From Calothrix sp. NIES-2098 (GTDB lineage: Bacteria; Cyanobacteriota; Cyanobacteriia; Cyanobacteriales; Nostocaceae): a DNA stretch of 64,000 nucleotides. Below are positions 62,177 to 64,000 of this stretch, in pieces. Made by a program: the position numbers and the translations under genes. The notes beneath the pieces are model-generated. The model ran no database searches. It was not told where the DNA came from and worked only from the letters and a program-made list of their open reading frames with translations. Positions within the stretch are counted from its first letter, which is position 1, and each line of letters opens with the position of its first letter. The stretch lies in assembly GCA_002368175.1 (NCBI GenBank), contig AP018172.1, positions 4,591,001-4,655,000 on the forward strand, in the 5' to 3' direction.

Positions 62177-62230
62177 CCTAACGCCAAAAAAACTCAATGC
62201 TTCACTTAAAGCTGGGAATTAAGCGTTAGG
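62177..62230. repeat. Small inverted repeat
   Basis: CCTAACGC (62177) and GCGTTAGG (62223) flank 38 bp of non-coding sequence; this may be a long hairpin or a tiny repeat element just before the terminator. Confidence 0.35.
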
Positions 62231-62241
62231 CAAAAAATAGA

Positions 62242-62291
62242 AAACCCCTGTACTTTGACTTCGCATCAGCAAGGTCAAAGTACAGGGGTTT
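62242..62291 (+). terminator. Long perfect hairpin
   Basis: AAACCCCTGTACTTTGAC pairs perfectly over 18 bp with 62274-62291 around a 14-nt loop. The downstream T-run is short (TTTA). It ends the DUF6918 transcript or marks a small RNA 3' end. 62292-62577 holds no gene. Confidence 0.65.
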
Positions 62292-62577
62292 AGCAATTCA
62301 AAAATCCAATAATAAAAGCCAGATGCCAAACAAATGTAGTGTCTGTCATTGCGACTTGAACGCAGTGAAGGGAAGCAATCTCATTAATTTCAAGCTACTA
62401 CAACAGACCGCAATTTAGTATCAGCAGGGAAATGTGCTTAATATAACTAATTTAATTTAGCTAATTAATTAACCCATTTGTAGGAGGTAACGAGAAAGTA
62501 AACCAGTGTATTTTACAGATAGCCAGACCAACACCAGATGGTTTGAAGCTGCAATTTATATCAGAGAGGTAGAAATC

Positions 62578-62895
62578 ATGTTGCGCTTCATTAAAGTTAC
62601 AGCTACAGCTTTTGGGTTCTCATCTGCTTTGTTACTTGCTGGACAAATTGCTGTTAATGCTGAACAAACCTTACCTCGTCTAACTCCACAACAAGCTCAA
62701 CATCTATCTCGTGACTTAGTTCCATATAATTCTCAAGAATTTTTCCGGCAAGGTCAAGAATTGATGGAAAGAGAAATCGAAATTCTCAGACAAAGAAAAC
62801 TTACAGCTAATCAACCTGTTCTTAAGGTGAATGTCATACCGCAAGTCAAAAAAAACAACTCACCTAGCAACAACTTTAACGTTTTACCTAAGTGA
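62578..62895 (+). CDS. Small exported protein
   Basis: 105 residues from ATG 62578, with GAGAGG upstream; an open extension to 62506 lacks support. A Sec signal peptide (FIKVTATAFGFSSALLLAGQ, cleavage likely after VNA) precedes a polar region with a charged helix (FFRQGQELMEREIEILRQRK) and an Asn/Lys-rich end. Function unknown. Convergent with the ABC exporter gene, 20 bp between stops. Confidence 0.65.
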   Translation: MLRFIKVTATAFGFSSALLLAGQIAVNAEQTLPRLTPQQAQHLSRDLVPYNSQEFFRQGQELMEREIEILRQRKLTANQPVLKVNVIPQVKKNNSPSNNFNVLPK

Positions 62896-62915
62896 TAGCA
62901 ATTAAAAAAGAAGAT

Positions 62916-64000
62916 TTATCTACCATAATTATGATCGTATTCAATTTTGCCGTAGTCTAGTTTAACCACCCGGTCTGCTAAATGAAAATAGCGATCGTCG
63001 TGACTGATTACCAATACAGTTTTACCTTTATCTCTCAATTCTGGTAATAGCTGAGTGTAGAAGATATCTTTGAATAATGGGTCTTGGTCAGCTGCCCATT
63101 CATCAAATAGGTAAATTGGTCTATCTTCTAAATAAGCGGTGAGTAAAGCTAGCCGTTTACGCTGTCCTTGAGAAAGATTTGTGGTAGAAAGTCTTCCATT
63201 TTCAACTTTTACCTTATGCTCTAATTGGAGTTGCTTTAGGTATTTTTGGGCTTGAATATCTAAATCAGAATTTTCTAAACCTAAAAGTTCCTCAAATAAA
63301 TAAAAGTCAGAGAAAACCACAGAAAAATGTTGACGATACCATTCTCGATTATTGTCATTAATTGGCTCTCCATCTAACAAAATTTCTCCATTGTTAGGAA
63401 TGTAGAGTCCAGTAATTAGTTTTGCCAAGGTAGATTTACCACTACCATTGCCACCGACAATAAATACTATTTCTTGGCGAAATAACTTTAAGTCTATCGG
63501 ACCAAGGATAAAGCTATTATCTTCACTATCTCTATAATAAGTATGAGTAACGCCCTTTAGCTGTAAGCTCTGCCAAGTAGTTTTCACAGCCGGGGGTACA
63601 GTTGATTTCTCTACTCGACTAGCTAGAGATAGACCCAAGGAATCTATCTTTTGTAAAGCTACGTTTGCTCGAATAATTTGGGGCAAGTTATTAACTATAT
63701 TGTCCATTGGCAACATCAAATAAGTGAAAGTTAAGATGAAGCCAGAGAGAGTTTGCGAATTTACACTAATCAAATGAGGCAATGCGAACAACAAAAAACC
63801 GACCGCGAAAAAAAATATAAATCTGCCCCAGCTGGTAGTAACGGCAAATAGCGTCAATCCTTGAACATTATGATTGCGGTATTTAACAGCTGTGGATTTT
63901 AGTTGGTTTTCTAAAAATACTTGACGGCGTTGATAGTTAAGTTTGAGTTCTTTGACGCCTTCGGTGATAGTGCGAAAATCTTTAAATAGTACATCTTGAT
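62916..64000 (-). CDS. Cyclic-peptide-type export ABC transporter, fused TM-ATPase (partial, 5' end outside window)
   Basis: The frame is open through the window edge (361 residues visible). The TM domain shows the family segment DFRTITEGVKELKLNYQRRQ and later helices (FIFFFAVGFLLFALPHLISV). The ATPase is complete: VFIVGGNGSGKSTLAKLITG (Walker A), LSQGQRKRLALLTAY (signature), PIYLFDEWAADQDP (Walker B) and LVISHDDRYF (switch His). This matches SyrD/PvdE-like exporters of peptides and siderophores. The pathway it serves lies beyond the window. Confidence 0.9.
   Translation of the reverse strand, partial: QDVLFKDFRTITEGVKELKLNYQRRQVFLENQLKSTAVKYRNHNVQGLTLFAVTTSWGRFIFFFAVGFLLFALPHLISVNSQTLSGFILTFTYLMLPMDNIVNNLPQIIRANVALQKIDSLGLSLASRVEKSTVPPAVKTTWQSLQLKGVTHTYYRDSEDNSFILGPIDLKLFRQEIVFIVGGNGSGKSTLAKLITGLYIPNNGEILLDGEPINDNNREWYRQHFSVVFSDFYLFEELLGLENSDLDIQAQKYLKQLQLEHKVKVENGRLSTTNLSQGQRKRLALLTAYLEDRPIYLFDEWAADQDPLFKDIFYTQLLPELRDKGKTVLVISHDDRYFHLADRVVKLDYGKIEYDHNYGR

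Overview
The window looks like chromosomal DNA of a filamentous, Nostocales-type cyanobacterium. The evidence is abundant HIP1 octamers (GCGATCGC), short heptamer repeats between genes, a tocopherol cyclase, hopanoid genes, a large STAND/TPR signalling protein and many typical cyanobacterial small proteins. There is one tRNA, tRNA-Arg(CCU), and no rRNA or CRISPR array. Both ends cut through genes: a RyR-domain/cyclase protein at base 1 and an ABC exporter at base 64000.

Layout. 1-3.7 kb: RyR-TPR-cyclase gene behind a DCC-family thiol oxidoreductase, with a divergent AraC regulator. 3.8-9.8 kb: a leftward three-gene conflict/signalling module made of an EAD-trypsin protease, an EAD+death-like adaptor, and a STAND ATPase with about twelve nearly identical TPR units. 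The adaptor and STAND frames look like one gene split by a -1 shift. 10-21.8 kb: redox and stress housekeeping (aldo/keto reductase, Dps, pirin, RND efflux pair, a short-chain dehydrogenase carrying a 27-nt dispersed-repeat insertion, rubrerythrin) and a metallophosphoesterase.

21.86-35.73 kb is an accessory island between two paralogous metallophosphoesterase genes. Three copies of an 18-bp core (at 21920, 31259 and 35717; the first two inside a 207-bp direct repeat) split it into two modules. The left one (9.3 kb) is a leftward operon of fibre-like structural proteins (coiled coil plus collagen repeats, LamG-like, cysteine-rich) and a VirE-type primase/helicase gene cut at its 5' end exactly at the repeat border. 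The right one (4.5 kb) is plasmid-like: a 413-bp inverted-repeat structure with 9-bp iterons, a KilA-N protein, a ribbon-helix-helix gene with a textbook -1 frameshift signal, and directly after it a 22-bp-periodic iteron array. No integrase, terminase, portal or capsid gene is visible. This island is the most novel part of the window.

36-64 kb is chromosomal again: two J-domain/TPR proteins (one with seven WD40 repeats), tocopherol cyclase, tRNA-Arg, a nucleotidyltransferase, a peroxiredoxin-like protein, a large hybrid histidine kinase, a GH31 glycosidase, an operon of lipoprotein, atypical NRAMP transporter and two PRC-barrel proteins, a hopanoid-related cluster (squalene synthase-like, hpnJ, hpnK, ferritin-like di-iron protein), several small conserved proteins, and a peptide-exporter ABC protein.

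All functional calls come from motif recognition in the translated sequence. No database search was run.
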